From: Luteibacter sp. 9135
GTDB taxonomy: Bacteria; Pseudomonadota; Gammaproteobacteria; Xanthomonadales; Rhodanobacteraceae
Direction of reading: 5' to 3'
Length of the DNA stretch: 64,000 nucleotides
NCBI RefSeq assembly: GCF_000745005.1
Contig: NZ_JQNB01000001.1
Coordinates: forward strand, 3,093,501 to 3,157,500
Each line of letters starts with the position of its first letter. The stretch's first letter is position 1. Below the pieces are notes generated by a model. It did not search any database. It was not told the origin of the DNA and saw only the letters and a program-made list of their open reading frames with translations. Below are positions 9,275 to 18,043 of the stretch, one piece after another. Made by a program: the position numbers and the translations under genes.

Positions 9275-11674
9275 TCACGTGAAGGCCAGCGTGACCTCGA
9301 TCCGTTGCCCGGGACGGCCGTGCAGGCGGATATGCTCGCCGCTTAGGTCGCCGGCCGGTGCGGCGGCACCGTCGATCCGCACCATGCCACGCGTCGCCTG
9401 TGGCGGCGTGCGCAGCGTGAGCCAGACCGCCTTTGGCGTCGCTGCGTCGGGCAGCACCACCGTGGCGGACAGCATGCCCGCGCTGCGTCGCAGGTGCAGG
9501 CTGCACCGTCCCCACCGCGTCGGCGCCGCATCCAAGGACAGCGGATGGTTTCCGGTCCACCAGGCATGCGGCACGGCACGGCCCAGTCGCAGGGTGGCAC
9601 CGTCGCTGTCGTCGTGGACGAAGGCCCAGCGCAGCAGCAGGGGAATCGTCATCTGCGCCGGCATGCAGAACAGCGGCATGCCTCCGGCTATGTCGGTGAC
9701 CTCGCCGGCAGTCCAGCTGCCGGGCGTATGCCCGTGGTAGCGGTGCGCGTAGAGGAACAGCAGGTATTCGTCCACGCGATCCAGGCGCAGCAGCTGCTGC
9801 GCGTAACCGTAAGAGATGAAACCGAGGATATCGCGGCTCTTCGGGTCCACCGGGCCGATGTTGGCCACGACACCGAGGCTGGTCGCCCCATGGCCGCGCA
9901 TCGCGTCGATCACCCGGTGCGCCAGGTCATCCGGCAGCACGTCGGCCTGCAACAGTTCCGCATAGGCGCGGTGCGGCCATTGCTGCTCGCTGGGATGTTC
10001 GGCGGCGAGTGCCTCGCGGAAGGTGCGCTTCACACCGGGCAACGGCGGCACGTAAGGCGGCTTGAGGTCGTGGCGCACGCTGGCGCGCACACTGGCCACC
10101 AGCCGCTCGCGCAGGGCGGTGGCGCGCGTCGTCCAATGCGACGCGGTGGCGACGTCGCCCGGTGCGATACGCGACCATGCGCCGGCCAGATCGGTGAGTC
10201 CGCGCACGGCCAGCGCGCTGTTGGCGAAGTACGGCTTCCACCACAGCATGGGATCGGGGAACAGGCAGGCGTCGGATTCGTTCCAGCCGTGGATGAGGCC
10301 ATGGCCCGGGTCGGTGGCCGCCAGCCGCAGCGACGCGTCGTGCAGTTCGAGCAGGATGGCCGCGGTGGCCTCGATCTTCGCACGGTGCTTGCGGCACAGC
10401 GCCAAGTCGCCCGTGTAGGCCACGTATCGCGCGATCAGCGAGAGCGTGAGGCCGAACTGGCCCATCTCCGCGCCGCGCATGTTGATCATGCCGTCCGGCT
10501 GGACGAAATCGGTGAAATAGCCGTCGAACACCGCGGCGGCCTGGGCGAAGCGGCCCCATTCCAGGTTGGCGTAGAGCGAACTGGTGAAGGTGTCCTGGAA
10601 GCCGTCGTACTCGTTGCCGTAGTAGTCGCGATCCACCGCGCCGTACTTGGGGTAGGTGCCTTCCGGGCGTACGACCAGCTCGCGCGCGAACGCGTAGCGC
10701 GCCATGTCCGCCCAGCCGGGGGCCGGTATCGTCGCCACCGCCATGTCGGCCAGTTCGGCATGCCAGCGGTCGTGAAAGCGCAGCAGCGCGGCGTGGAACG
10801 CATCGGCGGTGGGGGCCTGCCGTCGCGGCGGGCAGGCCGGATAGCTGTGCCCGTAGACGACACGCGTCATCGCGCCATGTTCGACGAGCGCCGTGCGATG
10901 CCAGGTCTGCACCACGAAGCGATCCGTGGCATCCACGTCGGCGAGGACGATCACGTCGTACCAGCGCTCCGCGTCGATCGGCACCACCTTGTGCACCGCC
11001 GGTAGCCAGCCACCGAGCAGGCCCTCGCGACGGCGGGCCACTTTCTTCGGGTCGTGCAGGTCGGCGAAGGCCTGGTCGGCGTGGTAGCCGCGCGTGCTGC
11101 CGGAGGTGTAGACCGGCATCGTGTCCAGGCACTGGCGGGTGCCGACGAAGGTCGTCCACGGCAGGCGGCCGTAATAGTCCTCCGGGTTAAGCACCGAGGC
11201 CGGTGGCGGCGCGGCCCGCCGCACCTGGTCTTCGTCGGGCTGTCCCTTGGCCAGCAGGCGGTCGGCAAGCAGGTCGGGGCCGGCGACCGCGATCTCGGCC
11301 AGTGCGAGGCCGAGGTACGGCTTGTCGGCCTCGTCCCAGGTGGCCTCGGTCCGCTTGCCGATCACCACGGCCTGCGTGCCGTCGGTGAGCACGAGGTCGC
11401 CATCCGTGTGGCGCAGGTTTTCCAGCACGCGCCACGCGCGGTCGCCGTCGCGGAAGGTCGCCACGGGCGCGAAGCCGTCGAGGGACACGCCAGGCAAGGG
11501 CACCCGCGAGGCGGGCGGCGGCGCACTGGTGGTGGGCGCGACAGGTGCCCCGCCGGTATCGCCGCGCCACAGCGCTTCGGCCGACAGGGGTGCGAGGCCG
11601 GCCGCCGCGCTGGCGGCGGCGAGGGTGCGCAGGAAGTCGCGGCGCGCCATCGGCGAGCGGTAGTGGTCACTCAT
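9275..11674 (-). CDS. Tat-exported protein, probable (alpha/alpha)6-barrel carbohydrate-active enzyme
   Basis: A 799-residue protein I cannot place in a named family. The N-terminus has a Tat signal (ARRDFLRTLAAASAAAG). The middle is rich in Trp, Tyr and acidic residues (NPEDYYGRLPW, GNEYDGFQDTF, GLIHGWNESD, FPDPMLWWKPYF) with alternating helical segments, as in six-hairpin glycosidases. The C-terminal part looks like a beta-sandwich. It overlaps the permease gene by 8 bases, so it belongs to the hydroxyproline operon. A role in cutting a hydroxyproline-linked glycan is inferred from context only. ATG at 11650 is an alternative start. Confidence 0.6.
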   Translation of the reverse strand: MSDHYRSPMARRDFLRTLAAASAAAGLAPLSAEALWRGDTGGAPVAPTTSAPPPASRVPLPGVSLDGFAPVATFRDGDRAWRVLENLRHTDGDLVLTDGTQAVVIGKRTEATWDEADKPYLGLALAEIAVAGPDLLADRLLAKGQPDEDQVRRAAPPPASVLNPEDYYGRLPWTTFVGTRQCLDTMPVYTSGSTRGYHADQAFADLHDPKKVARRREGLLGGWLPAVHKVVPIDAERWYDVIVLADVDATDRFVVQTWHRTALVEHGAMTRVVYGHSYPACPPRRQAPTADAFHAALLRFHDRWHAELADMAVATIPAPGWADMARYAFARELVVRPEGTYPKYGAVDRDYYGNEYDGFQDTFTSSLYANLEWGRFAQAAAVFDGYFTDFVQPDGMINMRGAEMGQFGLTLSLIARYVAYTGDLALCRKHRAKIEATAAILLELHDASLRLAATDPGHGLIHGWNESDACLFPDPMLWWKPYFANSALAVRGLTDLAGAWSRIAPGDVATASHWTTRATALRERLVASVRASVRHDLKPPYVPPLPGVKRTFREALAAEHPSEQQWPHRAYAELLQADVLPDDLAHRVIDAMRGHGATSLGVVANIGPVDPKSRDILGFISYGYAQQLLRLDRVDEYLLFLYAHRYHGHTPGSWTAGEVTDIAGGMPLFCMPAQMTIPLLLRWAFVHDDSDGATLRLGRAVPHAWWTGNHPLSLDAAPTRWGRCSLHLRRSAGMLSATVVLPDAATPKAVWLTLRTPPQATRGMVRIDGAAAPAGDLSGEHIRLHGRPGQRIEVTLAFT

Positions 11675-13250
11675 CGTCGTCGTCCAGGGCAAGCGCGGAA
11701 GCGGGCAGGCCCGTGCAGGCACCCCAGTAGTAGATGGCCACGGACGCCACCAGCACCACGACGGAATCCCAGGGATGGGGCAGGCTGCCGTTGCCGCCGA
11801 ACGTACCCAGCGCGGACGCGGCGATGATGACGACGTAGAAGCCGATCAGCCATGCCGCCGAGCGCACCTGCTGGGCGAGCAGCGCGCGGGGTGCGCCCGT
11901 GGCGCGCTTGACCAGTACATACCCGGCGAACATGGCGATCTGCAGGCCGAGCAGCCACGACACCGTGCTCCAGCCGGACCAGTAGACGATCAGTCCGGCC
12001 ACGGCGAACGACACGGGCCCGATGACGGCGAAGCCACGCACGCGGAACGGGCGTTCGAGTGCCGGCGCGCTGCGGCGCAGCGCCGCGACGGTGACCGGGG
12101 CCACCGCGTAGCTGAGTACCAGCGCGGCCGAGACCACCTGGATCAGCGCCTCCCACGAGGGAAACGGCAGCGTCCAGAAGATGGACAGGGCCAGGGTCAG
12201 CCACAACGCCGGCCGTGGGATGCCCGATGCGCGGTCGATCCGTGTGAGCGCTGGGAAGAAGCCACCGCTGCGGGCCCAGCCGTAGACGATGCGCGGTGTG
12301 GCGTTCATGTAGATGTTGCCCGTGCCGCTGGGCGAGATCACCGCGTCGCAGACCACCAGCGTGGCCAGCCAGCCGAAGCCGAGCGCCAGCGCGATGTCGT
12401 GGTACGGCAGGGCGAACGCCTTGTCCATGCCGCTCCAGCCGCCGGCCAGCATGTCGGTGGGGATACCGCCCAGGAACGCCAGCTGCAGCAGCACGTAGAT
12501 CACGGTGGACAGCACCACGGAAAGGATCAGCGCGATGGGAATGGTGCGCTGGGGATCGCGTACCTCGCTGGCCACCGAGACGATGGGCGTCAGGCCCAGG
12601 TAGGCGAAGATGATGCCACCGGCGGATACCGCGGCTTCCACGCCGGACAGGCCGTTGGGAGCGAGGCCGTGGATGCTCAGGTTGGCGGGATGGAAGTGGG
12701 TCAGCAGCATCACGATGACCAGCACGGGCACCACGAACTTGAACACGCTGATGATGTTGTTGGCCTTGGCGAAGGTTTTCACGCTGTAGTAGTTGAGCGC
12801 GAAGAACATCAGCAGCAAGGCCAGCTGCACGAACCAGCCCAGCACGCTGGCATGCGTGCTGCCGGGCATGTTCAGCGCGGGCAGCCACGCGGCGGCGTAT
12901 TGCCGGCAGGCCACCGTCTCGATGGCGATCAGGCTGGAGAACGCGATGAGCGTGATGAAGCCCATCAGCGCGCCCAGCAGTGCGCCGTGCGAGTACTCGG
13001 GATAGCGCACGGCACCGCCCGCGCGCGGCAACGCGGCGCCGAGCTCGCAGTAGACCAGGCCCAGCAGCAGCACCGCGGCGCCGCCGATCAGCCAGGAGAC
13101 GATGCCCGCCGGGCCGGCCAGCGCGGCCACATGCCCGGCCGCGAACAGCCAGCCGGAGCCGAAGATCGCACCCAGCCCGATGAAGGTCAGGTCGACCAGG
13201 GTGAGGCGTTTGTGGAAGTGGCCCTGGGTGTCGTTCGGCATGTCGCTCAT
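11667..13250 (-). CDS. APC-superfamily amino-acid permease
   Basis: A 527-residue inner-membrane protein with about 12 hydrophobic helices and the APC signature near the N-terminus (IGLGAIFGSGWLFA). The conserved GGI-type region is at VSAGGIIFAYLG. ATG at 13250 overlaps the stop of the upstream peptidase gene as ATGA. Its own end overlaps the next gene by 8 bases. Position between peptidases and hydroxyproline genes suggests uptake of proline, hydroxyproline or short imino peptides. The substrate is inferred from context, not sequence. Confidence 0.88.
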   Translation of the reverse strand: MSDMPNDTQGHFHKRLTLVDLTFIGLGAIFGSGWLFAAGHVAALAGPAGIVSWLIGGAAVLLLGLVYCELGAALPRAGGAVRYPEYSHGALLGALMGFITLIAFSSLIAIETVACRQYAAAWLPALNMPGSTHASVLGWFVQLALLLMFFALNYYSVKTFAKANNIISVFKFVVPVLVIVMLLTHFHPANLSIHGLAPNGLSGVEAAVSAGGIIFAYLGLTPIVSVASEVRDPQRTIPIALILSVVLSTVIYVLLQLAFLGGIPTDMLAGGWSGMDKAFALPYHDIALALGFGWLATLVVCDAVISPSGTGNIYMNATPRIVYGWARSGGFFPALTRIDRASGIPRPALWLTLALSIFWTLPFPSWEALIQVVSAALVLSYAVAPVTVAALRRSAPALERPFRVRGFAVIGPVSFAVAGLIVYWSGWSTVSWLLGLQIAMFAGYVLVKRATGAPRALLAQQVRSAAWLIGFYVVIIAASALGTFGGNGSLPHPWDSVVVLVASVAIYYWGACTGLPASALALDDDDE

Positions 13251-15016
13251 GGACGTGGCGCTCCCGCGGTGGACGCATAGGGCGACTTGCCGCCGCCGGC
13301 GATGAAGGCGTCGATCCGCTGGTTCAGCACGGGCAGCGGCACGGAGCCGGTGGACAGCACGGTGTCGTGGAAGGCGCGGATGTCGAAGCGTTCACCCAGC
13401 GCCTTCGTTGCCCGCGCACGGCCCTCGCGGATGGCCATCTCGCCCAGGTAATACGACAGCGCCTGGCCCGGCCACGCGATATAGCGATCCACCTCGGTGT
13501 CGATCTCGTGCTCGGCCAGCGCGGTGTTGTCGCGCAGGTACTGGCGCGCCTGCTCGCGCGTCCAGTGCAGGTGATGGATGCCGGTGTCCACGACCAGTCG
13601 TGCCGCACGCCATGCCTGGTAACTGAGGTAACCGAAGCGCTCGTACGGCGTGTGGTAGATGCCCATCTCCTGGCCCAGGTATTCGCAATACAGCGCCCAG
13701 CCCTCGCCATAGGCGGAGATGAAACCGTAGCGACGGTAGTCCGGCAGGCCCGTGGTCTCGGCGGCCAGCGGCATTTGCAGGGCGTGCCCGGGCGAGGATT
13801 CGTGCAGGGTCAGCGCCGGCAGCGAATACAGGGGCCGCGAAGGCAGGTTGTACGTGTTGACCAGATAAATCCCCGGGCCGCCGCGGCCGCCCGTATAGAT
13901 CGGCGCGAGGTCGGCGGGCACCGGCTTGATCGCGAAGCGGCGGCGCGGCAGCAAGCCGATGTAATCGCCGACCACGGCATCCACTTCCTTGGCGATCCAC
14001 GCGGCGTCTTTCAGCAGCTCGTCCGGCGTTTTGGCGTAGAACTGCGGATCGGTACGCAGGAAATGCAGGAATTCCGGGAAGGTGCCCTTGAAGTTCACCT
14101 CGCGCATCACCGCCAGCATCTGGTCGTGGATATCGGCCATCTCCTTCAGGCCCAGCGCGTGGATTTCGTCCGGGCTCTTGTCCAGCGTGGTGTATTCGAG
14201 GATTTGCGAACGGTAGAAGGCCACGCCGTCCGGCAGGTCCTCGGCGGCCAGCCCGTCGCGCGCGGCCGGGTAATACTCGTTGCGCATGAAAGCCAGCAGG
14301 TGGGCGTACGCGGGCCGCACCTGGGTCTCGATCGCCTTCTTCGCTTCGTCGCGCAGGCGGGCCTGTTCCGCCGCGGGGATGGTCGGCGACATCTTCAGGA
14401 ACGGCGTATAGAACAGGTTCGCTTCACCCGCGGCATCGGCCACGCTGCGGATGCCGTCGTACTGGCTGGCCACCACCAGCTTCGGCTGGCTGAAACCGCG
14501 CGCCAGGCCCAGGCGCATGGCCGCCGTTTCCTCGTCGAAGTAACGCGGCACGTCGCGCAGGCGGGCCAGGTAATGACGGTACGACGCGGCATCGGTGAAC
14601 GTGGCGCGCGCACTGAAACCCAGGTTGCTCCAGAATGCGGAGTCCGCGTTGAACGGCATTTGCCAGGTGTGGAAGCGCTGGTCGGCCAGCAGCACCTCCA
14701 CCTGTTGCCGGTAGACGGCGTAGTTGGTCGGATCCTCGCCGGTCAGCCGTGCGGGATCGATGCCCTGCAACTGCGCGAGCACGTCGCTCCAGTAGCGTTC
14801 GCGCGTGGCCTGCGTGGCGGCGTCCATCCGCGGCAGGTGATCCGACGGTGCCGCCGGCCCGTTTTCGTCGTCGGCACCGGCGAACTGCGCCTGCCGCCAG
14901 GTGTATTCGCGCGTGGCGATGTCGCGGAAACGTCGGCCCACGTCCTCGGCGTGTGTCGGGGTAGCGAGGGCCGCCATGCCGAGCAGGCAGGCGATACCGA
15001 CGAGGGAACGGGACAT
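13247..15016 (-). CDS. DUF885 secreted metallopeptidase-like protein (copy 1)
   Basis: A 589-residue DUF885 protein. ATG at 15016 has GGAGA upstream and is followed by a signal peptide ending PTHAED. It carries the zinc-peptidase-like motif HESSPGHALQ and the family's EGWALYCEYLG helix. DUF885 proteins resemble gluzincin-type peptidases; few have been characterised. Export plus context suggests cleavage of Pro/Hyp-containing peptides in the periplasm or outside. It starts 13 bases after copy 2 ends and overlaps the permease by 4 bases. Confidence 0.85.
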   Translation of the reverse strand: MSRSLVGIACLLGMAALATPTHAEDVGRRFRDIATREYTWRQAQFAGADDENGPAAPSDHLPRMDAATQATRERYWSDVLAQLQGIDPARLTGEDPTNYAVYRQQVEVLLADQRFHTWQMPFNADSAFWSNLGFSARATFTDAASYRHYLARLRDVPRYFDEETAAMRLGLARGFSQPKLVVASQYDGIRSVADAAGEANLFYTPFLKMSPTIPAAEQARLRDEAKKAIETQVRPAYAHLLAFMRNEYYPAARDGLAAEDLPDGVAFYRSQILEYTTLDKSPDEIHALGLKEMADIHDQMLAVMREVNFKGTFPEFLHFLRTDPQFYAKTPDELLKDAAWIAKEVDAVVGDYIGLLPRRRFAIKPVPADLAPIYTGGRGGPGIYLVNTYNLPSRPLYSLPALTLHESSPGHALQMPLAAETTGLPDYRRYGFISAYGEGWALYCEYLGQEMGIYHTPYERFGYLSYQAWRAARLVVDTGIHHLHWTREQARQYLRDNTALAEHEIDTEVDRYIAWPGQALSYYLGEMAIREGRARATKALGERFDIRAFHDTVLSTGSVPLPVLNQRIDAFIAGGGKSPYASTAGAPRP

Positions 15017-15029
15017 GGCGACTCTCCGG

Positions 15030-16817
15030 TCAATGAGGGGTGGATGCCGCCTTGACGGTGGCGATCCAGGCATCGGTGCGCGCATCCAGCAGTTCCAGCG
15101 GCATGGCGCCGCCGGACAGCATCTGGTCGTGGAACGCGCGGATGTCGAACGCGGGGCCCAGCGCTTTCTCCGCGCGCTGGCGCAGTTCCAGGAACTTCAG
15201 CTGGCCCAGCTTGTAGCCCAGCGCCTGGCCTGGCCACGCGATGTAACGATCGGTCTCGGCCTGCATGCTGGGCTCGTCTTCCGCCGGGTGGGCATGGAAG
15301 AAGTCGATCATCTGCTGGCGTGTCCAGTGCAGCGCATGCACGCCGGTGTCCAGCACGAGTCGATCGGCGCGCAGCAGATCGCCGCTGAGACGGCCATAGT
15401 CGTTGTACGGATCCTTGTAGAAGCCCGCTTCCCTGGCCAGCTTCTCGGCATACAGCGCCCACCCCTCGATATAGGCGTTGTACGCGGCCTGCTGGCGGAA
15501 CGGCGGCAACGGCAGGCCCTGCGCGATCGAGATCTGCAGGTGATGCCCGGGCACGCCCTCGTGATAGGCGGTGTCCTCGATGGTGTACAGCGTGCGCTGG
15601 GCGAAGTCGCCGGTGTTGACGAAGACCACGCCGGGGCGTTTGCCGTCCGGCGTGCCCTGGTGGTATTCGGCGCCGGGCGCATCCTTCTCACGGTACGCCT
15701 CCACCGCCTGCACCTTCAGCGCCGTGGTCGGCAGGTGGCCGAACAGCTTCGGCAGCTCCGGCTGCATGCCGGCGATATAGCCGCGGTAAAGGTCCAGGAT
15801 CTGCTCGCGCGAGGTGGCGTAGCGTTTCGGGTCCTTGACGATCGCGGCGCGAAACGCGGGCAGGTCGGCATAGCCCAACTGGTGCGAGATGGCCGTCATC
15901 TCGCCCTCGATGCGCTTGACCTCGTCCAGGCCGATCTGGTGGATACGCTGCGGGTCCAGGTCCGTGGTGGTCTGCGTGTGGATGGCGAAGCGGTAGCGCG
16001 CCTCGCCGTCGGGCAGCGACCAGATGCCTTCCTGCATGCGCCCGTGCGGCGCGTAATCGTTGGCGACGAAGTCGGCCAGCTTCCGGTAAGCGGGACGCAC
16101 CTGTTCGTCCACGGCCGCGAGGATGGCCTGCTTCAGCCGTGCCTTGTCCTTCGCCGACATGCTGGCAGGCATAGCGTCCACCGGCTGGCCGAACACGTTG
16201 GCCGCGCCGGCCGGTTCGGCGATCTGCCGTGCCTGCACGGACACCTTTTCCAGCAGGTAGCGCGGCTGCATCAGCCTGTCCGTCATGCCTTGCCGCGACG
16301 CGGCGATCAGCTGGTCGATAACGCGGGGAATGGCCTTCAGTCGCACCAGGTAGTGGTCGTAGTGCTGCGTGGAATCGAACGGGATGGTCGGCACGAACCC
16401 GGGCAGCTGCAGCTGCACGCCGCCCAGCTGGTCCAGCGGCATCTCGTGGTTCTTCAGGCGGATCGCCTCCAGGCGGTCCTTCAGCTCGCGCACGGCCATG
16501 GCCTGGCTGAGGCGGCGCTGCTCGTCCAGCTTCGTGACGTCAACCGCTTCGAAGCGCTGAAGGAACGCCGCCGTGGCCTTCCCGTCCACGGCCACGTGGG
16601 CCAGCGAATAATCCGTCCAGCGGTCGTTGTAACGGTAGTCGCCGATGGTGGTGGCCAGCTCCGGGCTTTCCTTCAGCTGGTAGGCCCAGCGTTCGGCGAC
16701 CAGGGCATCGAATGCCTTGGCCGGACCGGTCGGCGCCTCGGCCGCCTGGGCGGGAACAGCGGTCGCGGCGATCAGGCACGCGAGCAACACGCCGCGAGCG
16801 GCCGGGAAACGAATCAT
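15030..16817 (-). CDS. DUF885 secreted metallopeptidase-like protein (copy 2)
   Basis: A 595-residue DUF885 paralogue with a signal peptide (LLACLIAATAVPAQA) directly after ATG at 16817, which has AAGGGGG upstream. It contains the fuller family motif HEGVPGHHLQ and YIEGWALYAEKL. The two copies are clearly diverged, so they may have different cleavage preferences. It lies in the hydroxyproline operon between the M24 peptidase (23-base gap) and copy 1. The peptidase role is known only weakly for the family. Confidence 0.86.
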   Translation of the reverse strand: MIRFPAARGVLLACLIAATAVPAQAAEAPTGPAKAFDALVAERWAYQLKESPELATTIGDYRYNDRWTDYSLAHVAVDGKATAAFLQRFEAVDVTKLDEQRRLSQAMAVRELKDRLEAIRLKNHEMPLDQLGGVQLQLPGFVPTIPFDSTQHYDHYLVRLKAIPRVIDQLIAASRQGMTDRLMQPRYLLEKVSVQARQIAEPAGAANVFGQPVDAMPASMSAKDKARLKQAILAAVDEQVRPAYRKLADFVANDYAPHGRMQEGIWSLPDGEARYRFAIHTQTTTDLDPQRIHQIGLDEVKRIEGEMTAISHQLGYADLPAFRAAIVKDPKRYATSREQILDLYRGYIAGMQPELPKLFGHLPTTALKVQAVEAYREKDAPGAEYHQGTPDGKRPGVVFVNTGDFAQRTLYTIEDTAYHEGVPGHHLQISIAQGLPLPPFRQQAAYNAYIEGWALYAEKLAREAGFYKDPYNDYGRLSGDLLRADRLVLDTGVHALHWTRQQMIDFFHAHPAEDEPSMQAETDRYIAWPGQALGYKLGQLKFLELRQRAEKALGPAFDIRAFHDQMLSGGAMPLELLDARTDAWIATVKAASTPH

Positions 16818-16840
16818 GCGATACCCCCTTCGGTGGAACG

Positions 16841-18043
16841 TCACGCAAACGGTTGGTCGATCGACGGCGACGGCGCGGTGAACCAGGCGCCGCCGTCGTC
16901 GGTCACGTAGAAATGATCTTCCAGCCGGATGCCGAAGCGCCCTGGGATGACGATCATCGGTTCGTCGCTGCAGCAGTTGCCCGGCGCGAGCGGCGCCTGG
17001 TTGCCACGCACCAGATAGGGTGCTTCGTGGATGGCCATGCCGCAACCGTGTCCGGTGCGGTGGGGCAGACCGGGCAGGCGATAATCCGGACCCAGGCCGC
17101 CGGCCTCGATCACGCGACGTGCCGCGGCATCCACGTCGGCACAGGCCACGCCGGGCCGCACCGCGTCGAAGGCGGCCTGTTGCGCGGCGCGCTCTAGATC
17201 CCAGATGCGCGACTGCTCGGCATCCGGCGTGCCGAAGACATAGGTTCGGGTGATGTCGGACTGGTAGCCCGCCACGCTGCACCCGGTGTCGATCAGCACC
17301 ACCTGGTCCTGTTCGAGGTATTGCTCGCCGGGCACGCCATGCGGGAAGGACGTGGCCGTGCCGAACTGCACGATGCAGAAGGTGGAGCCGTTGTCCGCGC
17401 CGAGCGCGCGATGCGCGGTGTCGATGAAGCGCTTCACCTCGCCCGCGGCGATGCCTTCCTGCAGCATGCCGGCGGCCAGGGCCTGCACCTTCAGCGTCAT
17501 CGCCGTGGCCTGCTTCATCAGCCCCAGCTCGGCGGGCGACTTGCAGGCACGGCAGCCATCGATCACCGGCGTGGCATCCACGATGTCGCGTGTGCCCAGC
17601 GCGGCGGCCAGGCCGGAGAACACGCCGAAGGGTGCCGCCGGGTCGAGCGCCAGCGTGCGTGCGCCACGCGATGCCATGCACGAGGCAACCAGCGCGTGCG
17701 GGTCCTCGTGTTCTTCCCAGAACAGCATCGGCAGCGGATGCGCCAGTTCGGCCTGCAACGAGCCCTCCTCGAAGGCCGGACAGATCAGCACCGCATCGCC
17801 CTGCCGGGGCAGCAGCATGCCGACCAGACGTTCCGTGGCGCCCCAGGGAATACCGGTGAAATAGCGCAGCGACGTGCCCGCGGTGACCAGTAGCGCATCG
17901 GCTCCCGTGGCCTCCAGCAGGCGCTGCGCACGCGCCAGCCGGCCCAGGTATTCGTCGGTGCCGATGCGCGGGGCGAGCGCGGTCCACGGCATGCACGCGG
18001 CACGCGCACGTTCGATACCCAGGTGTCCGATCTGTGCGTTCAT
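16841..18043 (-). CDS. M24-family Xaa-Pro peptidase
   Basis: A 400-residue cytoplasmic pita-bread metallopeptidase. All five metal ligands are visible in order: Asp in LIDTGCS, Asp in QSDITRTY, His in HRTGHGCGMAIHE, Glu in SDEPM and Glu in RLEDHFYV. The N-terminal creatinase-like domain (DALLVTAGTSLRYFTGIPWG) is typical of Xaa-Pro dipeptidases and aminopeptidases. ATG at 18043 overlaps the dehydrogenase stop as ATGA. In this operon it probably releases proline or hydroxyproline from imported peptides. Confidence 0.9.
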   Translation of the reverse strand: MNAQIGHLGIERARAACMPWTALAPRIGTDEYLGRLARAQRLLEATGADALLVTAGTSLRYFTGIPWGATERLVGMLLPRQGDAVLICPAFEEGSLQAELAHPLPMLFWEEHEDPHALVASCMASRGARTLALDPAAPFGVFSGLAAALGTRDIVDATPVIDGCRACKSPAELGLMKQATAMTLKVQALAAGMLQEGIAAGEVKRFIDTAHRALGADNGSTFCIVQFGTATSFPHGVPGEQYLEQDQVVLIDTGCSVAGYQSDITRTYVFGTPDAEQSRIWDLERAAQQAAFDAVRPGVACADVDAAARRVIEAGGLGPDYRLPGLPHRTGHGCGMAIHEAPYLVRGNQAPLAPGNCCSDEPMIVIPGRFGIRLEDHFYVTDDGGAWFTAPSPSIDQPFA

